From positions 1 to 14,728 of the forward strand of contig VAXA01000063.1 of NCBI GenBank assembly GCA_005883365.1: a DNA stretch of 14,728 bases, in the 5' to 3' direction. The position numbers and the translations under genes were made by a program. The notes below the pieces were generated by a model. It did no database searches and was not told the origin of the DNA. It saw only the letters and a program-made list of their open reading frames with translations. Shown here in pieces: positions 7,010-13,939 of this stretch (the first letter of the stretch is position 1; the number at the start of each line of letters is the position of its first letter). This stretch comes from Actinomycetota bacterium. Its GTDB lineage: Bacteria; Actinomycetota; Thermoleophilia; Gaiellales; Gaiellaceae.

Positions 7010-7512
7010 ATGGTGCTCGTTGCAGGGGTGCGATGGGCGTCGCGAGGCAAGGACGCAGGGAGCGCCGATAGCGGTGTTTCTATCGGTGCGACCGAGGACG
7101 CAGCAGCCGACGTAGCCGGGCGACGAGCGAAGCGAGGAGTCGCCGCGCTCAGCAGGCGCCGATCGACATCGGCAGCGCGGTCGCGACCACAGCCGGACGG
7201 CTTCCCGCGCGCTGGGTGATCCACGGCGCGGTGATGGGACAGGATCTGCGGACGGATGGGGACCTCGTCCGTCGCACCACGCGCTCGTGTCTCGAGCTCG
7301 CCGACGAGCTCGGTTGCCGTTCGCTCGCATTGCCCGCATTCGGCACGGGAATCGGCGGCTTCGCGCTCGCCGAGTGCGCTCGTGTCATGGTCGAGGATGC
7401 GCGGCGCTTCGAGTCCCAGTCGCTCGAGCTCGTGATCTTCGCGGTCTTCGGCAGCGACGCCTACGAGGCGTTCTCCTCCGCGCTCTCCTCGCCGTTGCCG
7501 GATGGCTCGTAG
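7010..7512 (+). pseudogene. Macro-domain (ADP-ribose binding) protein, disrupted
   Basis: The C-terminal half of a macro (Appr-1''-p processing) domain is plain in one frame. APIDIGSAVATTAGRLPA begins at 7159, then RWVIHGAVMGQDL, SLALPAFGTGIGGFAL (the glycine-rich ligand loop) and LVIFAVFGSDAYEAF follow to the TAG at 7512. The N-terminal half, with the usual DAIVNAAN motif, is missing. In its place lie 100-120 bp of hairpin-forming repeat. The likely original start is ATG 7010, which has a strong ribosome site but is in a different frame from the C-terminal part. The surviving frame is closed upstream by TAG at 7069. The remnant could at most be made from GTG 7216 as 98 aa, lacking the ADP-ribose pocket's first half. 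Its 3' end overlaps rarA by 52 nt, tail to tail. Confidence 0.75.
7050..7144 (+). repeat. REP-like palindromic repeat inside the macro-domain gene
   Basis: The centre is a 10-bp stem with one G-U pair (7062-7071 with 7080-7089) and an 8-nt loop. It is flanked on both sides by the direct repeat aggacgcag (7050-7058 and 7095-7103). A second hairpin, ggcgac/gtcgcc (7119-7124 with 7139-7144), carries in its loop gagcgaagcgag (7125-7136), a 12-mer also present at 5900-5911. No open frame or transposase is visible, so this looks like a non-autonomous intergenic repeat. Its outer borders are uncertain. Confidence 0.5.
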
Positions 7513-8729
7513 TAGCGGCGGCCTTCGAGCTCTTCCGGCAGGTAGCTCGTCTCGAAGCCTTGCGGATCGTCGTGCGGATAGACGTAGCCCTCGCCGTGCC
7601 CGAGCCTGCGGCCGTACCAGGAGCCGTCGCGCAGCGCCTTCGGCGGCCGCGCCGCTCCGCGTTCCCGGACGTCCGCCGTCGCCCGGTTCAGTGCGAGATA
7701 GCTCGCGTTCGACTTCGGCGCACGCGCGAGGTAGATCGCCGCCTGGGCGAGGTTGAGGCGCGCCTCGGGCAGGCCGACGTGCTCGACCGCCTGCGCCGCC
7801 GCGACTGCGACGAGCAGCGCCCGCGGATCGGCATTGCCGATGTCCTCGGAGGCGAGCACGACCATCCGCCGCGCGATGAAGCGCGCGTCCTCGCCACCCT
7901 CGAGCATCGCGGCGAGGTAGTAGACGGCCGCATCGGCGTCGCCGCCCCGCATCGACTTGATGAAGGCGGAGGTGAAGTCGTAGTGGGCGTCGCCGGCCTT
8001 GTCGTAGACGAGCGGCGGCTTGCGGGCAGCGTCCTCCACGTGCGCCTCCGTCACACTCGACCCCTCCGCCTTCGCCGTCGCGGCGGCGAGCTCGAGGACG
8101 TTGAGCGCGGTCCGCGCATCGCCGCCCGCCCTCCGCGTCAGGAGCGCGACGAGCTCGTCCTCCAGCTCGACGTCCAGCTCGGCGGCGCCACGCCGAACGA
8201 TCTCGGCGAGCTCCTCCTCGGCGAGCGGCTCGAGCTCGTACACCTGCGTGCGGGAGATGAGCGCCGAGTTGACCTCGTAGTACGGGTTCTCGGTCGTCGC
8301 GCCGATCAGCGTCACGAGCCCCGACTCGACCCCCGGCAACAGCGCGTCCTGCTGCGCCTTGTTGAAGCGGTGGATCTCGTCGAGGAAGAGGATCGTGCGC
8401 CGGCCGGTCGTGCCGAGCCGCTCTCGCGCTCGCGCTCGCACCTCGCGTACGTCCTTCACGGTCGCCGAGACCGCTGACAGCTCCTCGAACGCCGCACCGG
8501 TCGAGGCGGCGACGATTCGAGCGAGCGTCGTCTTGCCGCTGCCGGGCGGCCCGTACAGGATCGAGGAGTGGACGCGATCCTCCTCGATCGCCCGCCGCAG
8601 CGCGGAGCCCTCGCCGAGGACGTGTTGCTGGCCGACGAACTCGCCGAGGCTCGCCGGCCGCAGCCGCTGCGCGAGCGGCGCAACCTCGCTTGCGCGCGCA
8701 TCGGCGGCGTCGGAGAAGAGGTCGCCCAC
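7461..8729 (-). CDS. rarA: Replication-associated AAA+ ATPase RarA/MgsA
   Basis: This is a clamp-loader-like AAA+ ATPase of the RarA/MgsA/WRNIP1 family, acting at stalled replication forks. Seen: PLAQRLRPASLGEFVGQQHVLG at the N-terminus, Walker A GPPGSGKT (60-67), Walker B ILFLDEIHRFNKAQQD (Asp117, Glu118), sensor 1 GATTENPYYEVNSAL, arginine-finger region SRTQVYELEPL, and sensor 2 GGDARTALN. The family C-terminal domain follows with KSMRGGDADAAVYYLAAML, ASEDIGNADP and GYVYPHDDPQGF. It has 422 aa, usual for the family. GTG at 8729 is chosen since homology starts soon after it. A -10-like CATACT lies 6 nt upstream, suggesting a leaderless message. Its last 52 nt overlap the tail of the macro-domain remnant. 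Confidence 0.95.
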   Translation of the reverse strand: MGDLFSDAADARASEVAPLAQRLRPASLGEFVGQQHVLGEGSALRRAIEEDRVHSSILYGPPGSGKTTLARIVAASTGAAFEELSAVSATVKDVREVRARARERLGTTGRRTILFLDEIHRFNKAQQDALLPGVESGLVTLIGATTENPYYEVNSALISRTQVYELEPLAEEELAEIVRRGAAELDVELEDELVALLTRRAGGDARTALNVLELAAATAKAEGSSVTEAHVEDAARKPPLVYDKAGDAHYDFTSAFIKSMRGGDADAAVYYLAAMLEGGEDARFIARRMVVLASEDIGNADPRALLVAVAAAQAVEHVGLPEARLNLAQAAIYLARAPKSNASYLALNRATADVRERGAARPPKALRDGSWYGRRLGHGEGYVYPHDDPQGFETSYLPEELEGRRYYEPSGNGEESAEENAS

Positions 8730-8735
8730 GACGGC

Positions 8736-8743
8736 AGTATGCT
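8736..8743. promoter_or_regulatory. Overlapping divergent -10 boxes, rarA and methyltransferase
   Basis: Plus strand TATGCT (8738-8743) and minus strand CATACT (8741-8736) overlap by four bases, each matching TATAAT at four of six positions. The minus box stands 6 nt before the rarA GTG. The plus box stands 7 nt before GTG 8751. The two transcripts would then exclude one another at the level of polymerase binding. Confidence 0.4.
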
Positions 8744-8818
8744 CCGCCGCGTGCGTAGGCTTGACGGAGCACGCCCAAGAGCGAAGGTGCCGGCTTGGCC
8801 GGCGCCGAAGCGGGAAAT

Positions 8819-9565
8819 GTGACTGGGTCTGTCGCCGACGCGTGGAGCGGCGCGAGCTACGAGCGTATTGCCGAGACCTTCGCGCCGATCCATGACCGCG
8901 TCGTGGCCGCGCTCGAGATCGGGCCGGGCGCGAGGGTGCTCGATGTCGCCTGCGGCACGGGCGGCGTGGCGCTGCGGGCGGCTCGCGCCGGCGCGGATGT
9001 CGTCGGCATCGACATCTCGGCCGACCAGCTGGCGAAGGCTCGCCGCGCGGCGGGCTCCGAGGGCCTCGCGATCCAGTTCGACGAGGGCGACTGCCAGCAG
9101 CTTCCGTACGCCGATGCGGCGTTCGACGCGGTCGTGTCTGCCTTCGGCGCAATCTTCGCGCCCGACCACGAGCGCACCGCGGCCGAGCTCGCCCGTGTCT
9201 GCCGACCGGTGGGCCGGCTCGTGCTCACCGCCTGGCCGGCGGACGAGTGGACGCAGGTACATGCGAGGGCCGGCCGGACGTCCATCGAGGACGCGGACGC
9301 GCGCGAGTGGTCGAAGGAGGAGCACGTGCGGGCGCTGCTCGGCGATGCCTTCGAGCTCGAGCTGCAGACGGGCAACTGGCGCGTCGAGGCAGGCTCGGAA
9401 GAAGAGCTCTGGGAGCTCGCCTCGTCGTCGATGCCGCCGCTACGGGCTTGGCTCGCCGGCCTCGACGATGCAGCGCGCGCACGTGCCGAGCGCGTCTATC
9501 TCGAAGCTCTCGCGCCGGGCGTGCTCGAGCGCGAGTACCTGCTCGTGCTCGGGACGCGCCGATGA
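8819..9565 (+). CDS. Class I SAM-dependent methyltransferase (UbiE/Methyltransf_11-like)
   Basis: This is a methyltransferase with unknown acceptor. Seen: motif I ARVLDVACGTGGVALRAARAGA, VVGIDISADQLAKAR, motif II region GDCQQLPYADAAFDAVVSAFG, the family-typical IFAPDHERTAAELARVCRPVGRLVLTAW, and a C-terminal helical section ending LEREYLLVLGTRR. I give the GTG at 8819 (248 aa), preceded by a weak GGGAA. A TTG at 8795, with GAAGGTG upstream, is a real alternative. The GTG also overlaps by four bases (GTGA) the stop of a 23-codon frame beginning at GTG 8751, which sits at a leaderless-type promoter. Its own stop overlaps the next gene by ATGA, so the two are probably translated together. The group resembles small-molecule methyltransferases of actinobacteria; no closer role can be named. 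Confidence 0.88.
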   Translation: MTGSVADAWSGASYERIAETFAPIHDRVVAALEIGPGARVLDVACGTGGVALRAARAGADVVGIDISADQLAKARRAAGSEGLAIQFDEGDCQQLPYADAAFDAVVSAFGAIFAPDHERTAAELARVCRPVGRLVLTAWPADEWTQVHARAGRTSIEDADAREWSKEEHVRALLGDAFELELQTGNWRVEAGSEEELWELASSSMPPLRAWLAGLDDAARARAERVYLEALAPGVLEREYLLVLGTRR

Positions 9566-10869
9566 GCGCGACGGCGCTGCGGGACGAGGTCACCGACCTC
9601 CTGCAGCGTCTGATCCGCGTCGACACGACGAACCCGCCGGGCAACGAGACCGCCGCGGCCGAGCTGCTTCGCGACTACCTCGACGCCAGCGCTGTCGCCT
9701 GCGAGCTGATCGCGAGGGTGCCGGAGCGGGCGAACCTCGTGGCGCGAATCCCCGGCGGCGACGGTCCGTCACTCCTCTTCCTCTCGCACACCGACGTCGT
9801 CCTCGCCGACCCTGCCGAGTGGTCTGTGCCGCCGTTTGCGGGTGAGCTGCGTGACGGGCAGGTCTGGGGACGAGGGGCGCTCGACATGAAGGGGCAGGTC
9901 GCGGCGAACGCCGTGGCGATCGCCTCGCTCGCGCGCGATGGCTTCCGGCCGAGCGGCGACCTGATCTTCGCGGCGACCGCAGACGCGGAGGTCGGCGACG
10001 GCTTCGGCCTCGAATGGCTGTGCGAGGAGCATCCCGATGCCGTTCGCTGCGACTTCGCGATCAACGAGGGCGGCGGGGAACGGAGCGAGCTCGAGGACGG
10101 CCGGCCGATCTACGAGGCGACCGTGGCGGAGAAGATGACCGCGCCGTTCCGGCTGCGGGTGCGCGGACGCTCGGGCCACGCCTCGATGCCGGGCATCGCC
10201 GACAACGCGCTCGTCAAGGCGGCGCGGCTGATCGAGCGGCTCGCGGCTTTTCGGCCGGAGCCGCAGCTCGGCCCGGAGGTCGAAGGCTTCCTCTCCGTCG
10301 TGCTCGACGAGGTGCCGCCTGCGCTCGAGGCAGTCGCACGGACGCGGCACGTGTCCGGCTCGGGCGCCGACATCGTCGAGGCCCTCCTTGCGCCGACCTT
10401 CTCGCCGACAATGGTCTCGGCGTCGCTCAAGCGAAACGTCATCCCCGCCATTTGCGAGGTCGAGGTCGACTGCCGGCTCCTGCCCGGCCAGCACCCCGAG
10501 CACGTGGAGCCGCTCGTGCGGGCAGTTCTCGGCGGCGACGTCGAGTACGAGCTCGAGTGGGTCGAGGAGGCACGCGGCGGCACGCGCTCGCCGCTCGACA
10601 CGCCTCTGTGGCGAGCGCTCGAGGAGTGGGTCGCCGAGGCTGAGCCGGGCGCGAAGGCTGCGCCGCTCGCGTGCGCCGGCTTCACCGACAGCCACTACCT
10701 GCGCGCCGCATTCGACACGGTCGCGTACGGCTTCTTCCCGGCGACAGGTGAGCTGCCGTCCGAAGTCGCCACATCGCTCGTCCATTCGGCCGACGAGCGG
10801 ATCCCGGTCTCTGACCTCGAGCTCGCGGTCGGCTGGCTCCGCCACGCGGCGCGCGCCATGCTCGGCTGA
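9562..10869 (+). CDS. M20 family metallopeptidase/deacylase with altered active site
   Basis: This is a zinc-dependent exopeptidase-fold hydrolase of the M20 (ArgE/DapE/CPG2/aminoacylase-1) group, 435 aa. Seen: metal ligands His76 and Asp78 in FLSHTDVV, bridging Asp108 in WGRGALDMKGQVAANA, Glu169 in AINEGGGE, His408 near the C-terminus (LVHSADERI), and the lid/dimerisation domain from about residue 190 (LRVRGRSGHASMP). The family's DEE motif reads Asp141-Ala142-Glu143 here. The second Glu binds metal and is kept, but the first, the usual general base, is Ala (codon GCG at 9985). One base change (GAG to GCG) would explain this. Either activity is lost or changed, or there is a sequencing error. 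ATG 9562 overlaps the methyltransferase stop (ATGA). The substrate is unknown. Confidence 0.92.
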   Translation: MSATALRDEVTDLLQRLIRVDTTNPPGNETAAAELLRDYLDASAVACELIARVPERANLVARIPGGDGPSLLFLSHTDVVLADPAEWSVPPFAGELRDGQVWGRGALDMKGQVAANAVAIASLARDGFRPSGDLIFAATADAEVGDGFGLEWLCEEHPDAVRCDFAINEGGGERSELEDGRPIYEATVAEKMTAPFRLRVRGRSGHASMPGIADNALVKAARLIERLAAFRPEPQLGPEVEGFLSVVLDEVPPALEAVARTRHVSGSGADIVEALLAPTFSPTMVSASLKRNVIPAICEVEVDCRLLPGQHPEHVEPLVRAVLGGDVEYELEWVEEARGGTRSPLDTPLWRALEEWVAEAEPGAKAAPLACAGFTDSHYLRAAFDTVAYGFFPATGELPSEVATSLVHSADERIPVSDLELAVGWLRHAARAMLG

Positions 10870-10875
10870 GCCGAC

Positions 10876-10881
10876 TACCCT
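10876..10881 (+). promoter_or_regulatory. -10 element for a leaderless DUF1385 transcript
   Basis: TACCCT ends exactly 7 nt before ATG 10889, in the 19-nt gap after the M20 stop. There is no Shine-Dalgarno sequence in the gap. The DUF1385 gene therefore probably starts a new, leaderless transcript. Confidence 0.45.
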
Positions 10882-10888
10882 TCTCGCG

Positions 10889-11671
10889 ATGGCCAAGGAG
10901 AAGATCCGGCTCGGCGGCATGGCGCTCCCGAACGGCGTGCTCGTGCACGGGCCGCACGCCTGGGCCTGCGCGATCCGGCACGAGGACGGGCGGATCGAGG
11001 TCGCGTCGGCGCGGAAGCGCTTCCAGGCCTCGCGGGTGCAGAACCCGCTCCTGCGCGGCCCGGCCCGGCTCGCCGAGGCGCTCGCCCTGCTGCCGCAGGT
11101 GAAGGCCAAGCTCCCGGCGGCGAAGCTGCCGCTGGAGAACCCGCGCGCGCTCGCGTCGATGCTCGGGGCCGCGGCATTCATCCGCGGCCTGCGCGAGTCG
11201 GGGGTACGTCCGCTCGCGCGGGAGCTGCTGGCCGCGGTCGCCACCGTCGCGCCCGCGGTGCTCGCGGTCCGCGGGGGCGAGCTGGCGGCCTACCACGGCG
11301 CGGAGCACATATCGATCGGCAGCTACGAGCACGGCAAGCGCGCAACGCGCGAGCATGAGCGCTGCGGCGGGCATCTGGTCGGGCCGCTCATCGCGACGTC
11401 GGCGGCGGGCAACCTTCTTGCAGGACTGGCGCCGGACCGCCTCCGTCGGCAAGCGCAGGCGGCTGCGCAGCTCGGCGCGATTGCGGCGGCCACCGAACTC
11501 TTCGGCTGGATGACGCGGAACCCGTCGCACCCGCTCGCACAGGCGCTCGCGAAGCCGGGGCACGAGCTCCAGCACCGCTTCTCGACCGCCGAGCCGAGTG
11601 CGGAACAGCTCGAGGTGGCCGAGGCGGCGCTGGCAGCGTGCCTCGAGCTCGAGCATGCCTCAGCCCAGTAG
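10889..11671 (+). CDS. DUF1385 family membrane protein
   Basis: This is a 260-aa member of DUF1385, a conserved bacterial family of unknown function. Seen: LGGMALPNGVLVHGPHAWACAIR at the N-terminus, NPLLRGPARLAEALALLP, a hydrophobic stretch around LARELLAAVATVAPAVLAV, then the family's YHGAEHISIGSYE, HERCGGHLVGPLIATSAAGNLLAG, and the C-terminal PGHELQHRFSTAEPSAEQLEVAEAALAACLELE. The last element is typical of the family. Two or three moderately hydrophobic segments suggest a membrane location. The ATG at 10889 lacks a ribosome site but has a TAnnnT box 7 nt before it. The 3' end overlaps the nicotinate phosphoribosyltransferase by 17 nt, so they are probably co-transcribed. In Firmicutes such genes often lie near rpmE and prfA; that context is absent here. 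Confidence 0.88.
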   Translation: MAKEKIRLGGMALPNGVLVHGPHAWACAIRHEDGRIEVASARKRFQASRVQNPLLRGPARLAEALALLPQVKAKLPAAKLPLENPRALASMLGAAAFIRGLRESGVRPLARELLAAVATVAPAVLAVRGGELAAYHGAEHISIGSYEHGKRATREHERCGGHLVGPLIATSAAGNLLAGLAPDRLRRQAQAAAQLGAIAAATELFGWMTRNPSHPLAQALAKPGHELQHRFSTAEPSAEQLEVAEAALAACLELEHASAQ

Positions 11672-12734
11672 GCAGCGTCTCGCTCCCGAGGTCTTCGACC
11701 TCCCCGTCGAGAAGATGCGCGCGGGCTGGTACACCGACGCGTACTTCAACCACGCTCGCTCGACGCTCCTCGCCGACGGCCGACATCCGCACGTCGTCGT
11801 CCAGGTCTTCCAGAAGAACGACGCCTGGCTCGGCGGGGTGGATGAAGCGATCGCGATCCTGAAGCTCTGCTCCCACGCGCCTGACGGATTGACGATCCGC
11901 GCGCTGTACGACGGCGACCGCCTCGAGCCGTGGGAGACCGCACTGACGATCGAGGGCGACTACACGGCGTTCGCGCACCTCGAGACGGTCTACCTCGGCA
12001 CGCTTGCGCGGCGGACGCTGATCACGGCGAACGTCGTGCGCGTGCTCGAAGCGGCACACGGCAAGCCGATCATCTTCATGCCGGCCCGTTTCGACCACCA
12101 TCGCGTGCAGGCCGGCGACGGATACGCGGCCTACGTGGCCGGGCAGGTCACCGGCTTCGAGATCGGCGTCACGAGCGACGAGCAGGCGTCGTGGTGGGGT
12201 GGCCGCGCGATCGGCACGGTGCCGCACTCCCTCATCGCGGCGTACGGCGGGGACACCGTTCTCGCCGCACGCAAGTTCGCCGAATGGGCGCCGCCGGACA
12301 TGTCCGTGACCGTCCTCGTCGACTTCGAGAACGACTCGGTGCAGACGGCGCTAGCTGTGGCGGAGGCGCTGGGCGACCGGCTCTGGGGTGTCAGGCTCGA
12401 CACGTCCGAGACGCTCGTCGACCGCTCGCTGTGGGAGGAGATGGGCGACTTCAGGCCGACCGGGGTGAACGAGCGGCTCGTCCGGAAGGTGCGCGACGCG
12501 CTCGACGCCGCAGGCTTCGGTCACGTGCGGATCGTCGTCTCCGGCGGCTTCACCGTGGAGAAGATCCGTGACTTCGAGGAGCGGGGCGTCCCGGTGGACG
12601 CCTACGGCGTCGGCTCCTCGCTCATCCGCGGCGCCAACGACTTCACCGCCGACGTCGTCATGACGGACGGGCAGCCGTCCGGCAAGTTCGGGCGGCGGCT
12701 GCGCGACAACCCGCGGCTGGAGCTCGTGACGTGA
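11655..12734 (+). CDS. pncB: Nicotinate phosphoribosyltransferase
   Basis: The enzyme joins nicotinate to PRPP with ATP hydrolysis, giving nicotinate mononucleotide for NAD salvage (Preiss-Handler pathway). Seen: FDLPVEKMRAGWYTDAYF at the N-terminus, QVFQKNDAWLGGVDEAIAIL, VYLGTLARRTLI, a candidate catalytic histidine His191 in AIGTVPHSLIAAYGGDT, the PRPP-binding strand-loop VLVDFEN with RLDTSE, and IVVSGGFTVEKIRDFEE followed by YGVGSSLI. It has 359 aa, the shorter archaeal-type form (about 350-390) rather than the 400-480-aa E. coli/Bacillus type. ATG 11655 lies inside the end of the DUF1385 gene. An ATG at 11715 is a weaker alternative, since it would remove conserved residues. The gene ends in GTGA shared with the following acetyltransferase. 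Confidence 0.93.
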   Translation: MPQPSRQRLAPEVFDLPVEKMRAGWYTDAYFNHARSTLLADGRHPHVVVQVFQKNDAWLGGVDEAIAILKLCSHAPDGLTIRALYDGDRLEPWETALTIEGDYTAFAHLETVYLGTLARRTLITANVVRVLEAAHGKPIIFMPARFDHHRVQAGDGYAAYVAGQVTGFEIGVTSDEQASWWGGRAIGTVPHSLIAAYGGDTVLAARKFAEWAPPDMSVTVLVDFENDSVQTALAVAEALGDRLWGVRLDTSETLVDRSLWEEMGDFRPTGVNERLVRKVRDALDAAGFGHVRIVVSGGFTVEKIRDFEERGVPVDAYGVGSSLIRGANDFTADVVMTDGQPSGKFGRRLRDNPRLELVT

Positions 12735-13297
12735 GCCTCCGCGTCGTTCCTGTCACGCCCGATCGCTGGACGGACATGTGCACGCTCTTCGAGCAGCGCG
12801 GCCCGCGTGGCGGTTATCGCGACGTCCCGGCCTACGGCTGCTGGTGCATGTACTGGCGCGACCGCTCGCTCGAGCACGGCGAGCCGAAGAAGCGCGCGAT
12901 GGCGAAGCTCGTCGGCAGCGGCCGCGAGCCCGGGCTGCTCGCCTACGACGACCGCGAGCCGGTGGGCTGGGTCTCGCTCGGCCCGCGCGAGGAGTTCCCG
13001 CCGTTGCTGCACTCACCCCAGTACCGGCCGCGGGAGACGGGCGGCGGAGGCGCCGTCTGGTCGCTCGTCTGCTTCACGGTCGACAAGAACGCCCAGCGGC
13101 AGGGGATCGCGGGGGCGCTCCTCGCCGCTGCGGTCGAGCACGCCTTCGCCCGTGGCGCGAGCTCGCTCGAGGCTTATCCGCACAAGTCCGACCGCGCGAA
13201 CTACATGGGACATGTCGAGCTCTTCGAGTCGGCGGGCTTCGCGCTGGTGCGGGAGACGAGCAAGCGCGTCGTAATGCGGCTCGACGCACCGCGCTAG
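12731..13297 (+). CDS. GNAT family N-acetyltransferase with CWC motif
   Basis: This is a GNAT-fold acetyltransferase, 188 aa. Seen: RVVPVTPDRWTDMCTLFEQRG at the N-terminus, an unusual GCWCMYWRD (Cys37 and Cys39), GLLAYDDREPVGWVSLGPR on the central strands, the long loop FPPLLHSPQYRP, VWSLVCFTVDKNAQRQGIAGALLAAAVEHAF with the acetyl-CoA pyrophosphate loop QRQGIAG, and GHVELFESAGFALVRET near the end. The Cys-Trp-Cys pair recurs in a GNAT subgroup that I recognise, but its purpose is unknown to me. GTG 12731 shares GTGA with the stop of the nicotinate phosphoribosyltransferase, so translation is probably coupled. The substrate cannot be read from sequence, and a link to NAD metabolism rests on position alone. 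Confidence 0.9.
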   Translation: MSLRVVPVTPDRWTDMCTLFEQRGPRGGYRDVPAYGCWCMYWRDRSLEHGEPKKRAMAKLVGSGREPGLLAYDDREPVGWVSLGPREEFPPLLHSPQYRPRETGGGGAVWSLVCFTVDKNAQRQGIAGALLAAAVEHAFARGASSLEAYPHKSDRANYMGHVELFESAGFALVRETSKRVVMRLDAPR

Positions 13298-13300
13298 AGT
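13295..13300 (+). promoter_or_regulatory. Candidate -10 element built on the acetyltransferase stop codon
   Basis: TAGAGT includes the TAG stop of the preceding gene and ends 9 nt before GTG 13310. No Shine-Dalgarno sequence is visible in the 12-nt gap. The spacing is slightly longer than at the other leaderless candidates, so it is weaker. Confidence 0.3.
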
Positions 13301-13309
13301 TCGTGCGCT

Positions 13310-13906
13310 GTGACACGACGGCTGCTCGTGTTGGCGCTTGTCGGAGCCGGTAGCGCTGCGCTCGTGGCGACAGCATCGTCTGCCGGCCGAGCTCGCTCAC
13401 CGCTGTTCAGGCCGCTGCACGTCCCTCACCTCGCTCCCGGTGCGCCGTGCCCGGTCTCCCACGTCGACCGCCGCATCCCGTTCGGGTCACGCTTCGGTGT
13501 CGGCGATGGGATCGGCAAGGGCCCGGCGTACCCGATCGGACTGCCCGCCGGGGAGCTCCACCTCGCGCCCGCGCACAACTTCGACAGCACCGCGTGGGCG
13601 GGACAGAAGGTCCTCTGGTTCGTGCGCCCGTCCTACCGCGGACCGGTGCTGATCCGCGGGGCACGTGTCGACGGGCCGGGCCGTGTCCGGTTCGACCGAG
13701 GCGACGTCCCGCCGTTGAGTATCCGCATCGGCCGCCAGCGGACCAGCGACGGCTCACCGAGCAGTCCGGTGCCGCCTAAGGGCACGCGTTTCAGGGCGTC
13801 CTACACCCGCCTCCGCGGCCCGGGGTGCTATGCCTACCAGATCGACGGCACGTCCTTCAGTCGCGTGGTCGTCTTTCGGGCACTTTGGTGGCAGACCGCG
13901 CAGTAG
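13310..13906 (+). CDS. Secreted protein of unknown function
   Basis: This 198-aa protein has a clear Sec signal peptide: a basic start MTRRLL, a hydrophobic core to about residue 20, and a probable cut after ASSA (about residue 25). The mature part is soluble-looking and rich in Gly, Pro and Arg, with no further membrane segment. Visible blocks are GIGKGPAYPIGLP, AWAGQKVLWFVRPSYRGPVLIRGARVDG (probable beta strands) and GCYAYQIDGTSFSRVVVFRA at the end. Two cysteines, Cys47 and Cys173, could form a disulfide outside the cell. I recognise no named domain. The final block resembles the ends of other secreted actinobacterial beta proteins, but that is an impression. GTG 13310 begins 12 nt after the previous stop with no ribosome site, so the message may be leaderless. 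Confidence 0.75.
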   Translation: MTRRLLVLALVGAGSAALVATASSAGRARSPLFRPLHVPHLAPGAPCPVSHVDRRIPFGSRFGVGDGIGKGPAYPIGLPAGELHLAPAHNFDSTAWAGQKVLWFVRPSYRGPVLIRGARVDGPGRVRFDRGDVPPLSIRIGRQRTSDGSPSSPVPPKGTRFRASYTRLRGPGCYAYQIDGTSFSRVVVFRALWWQTAQ

Positions 13907-13911
13907 CGCGG
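13896..13911 (+). terminator. Possible terminator hairpin at the secreted-protein stop
   Basis: ccgcgc (13896-13901) and gcgcgg (13906-13911) form a 6-bp all-GC stem with tetraloop agta that includes the TAG stop. It is followed by ggtttcgct, a weak U-rich stretch. Confidence 0.4.
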
Positions 13912-13927
13912 GGTTTCGCTCTACGCG

Positions 13928-13933
13928 TACCCT
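13928..13933 (+). promoter_or_regulatory. Candidate leaderless -10 element
   Basis: TACCCT, the same hexamer as before the DUF1385 gene, ends 6 nt before GTG 13940, the start of the interrupted small frame. Confidence 0.35.
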
Positions 13934-13939
13934 GATGGC

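Noticed and set aside
6910..8778. Long minus-strand frame of 622 codons across arginase end, macro remnant and rarA
   Set aside because: It is Arg/Ala-rich low-complexity shadow coding in the wrong frame relative to rarA, without any domain.
9769..11244. Antisense 491-codon frame opposite the M20 gene
   Set aside because: It is open because of high GC content opposite a real gene and shows no domain; the plus-strand protein has clear M20 motifs.
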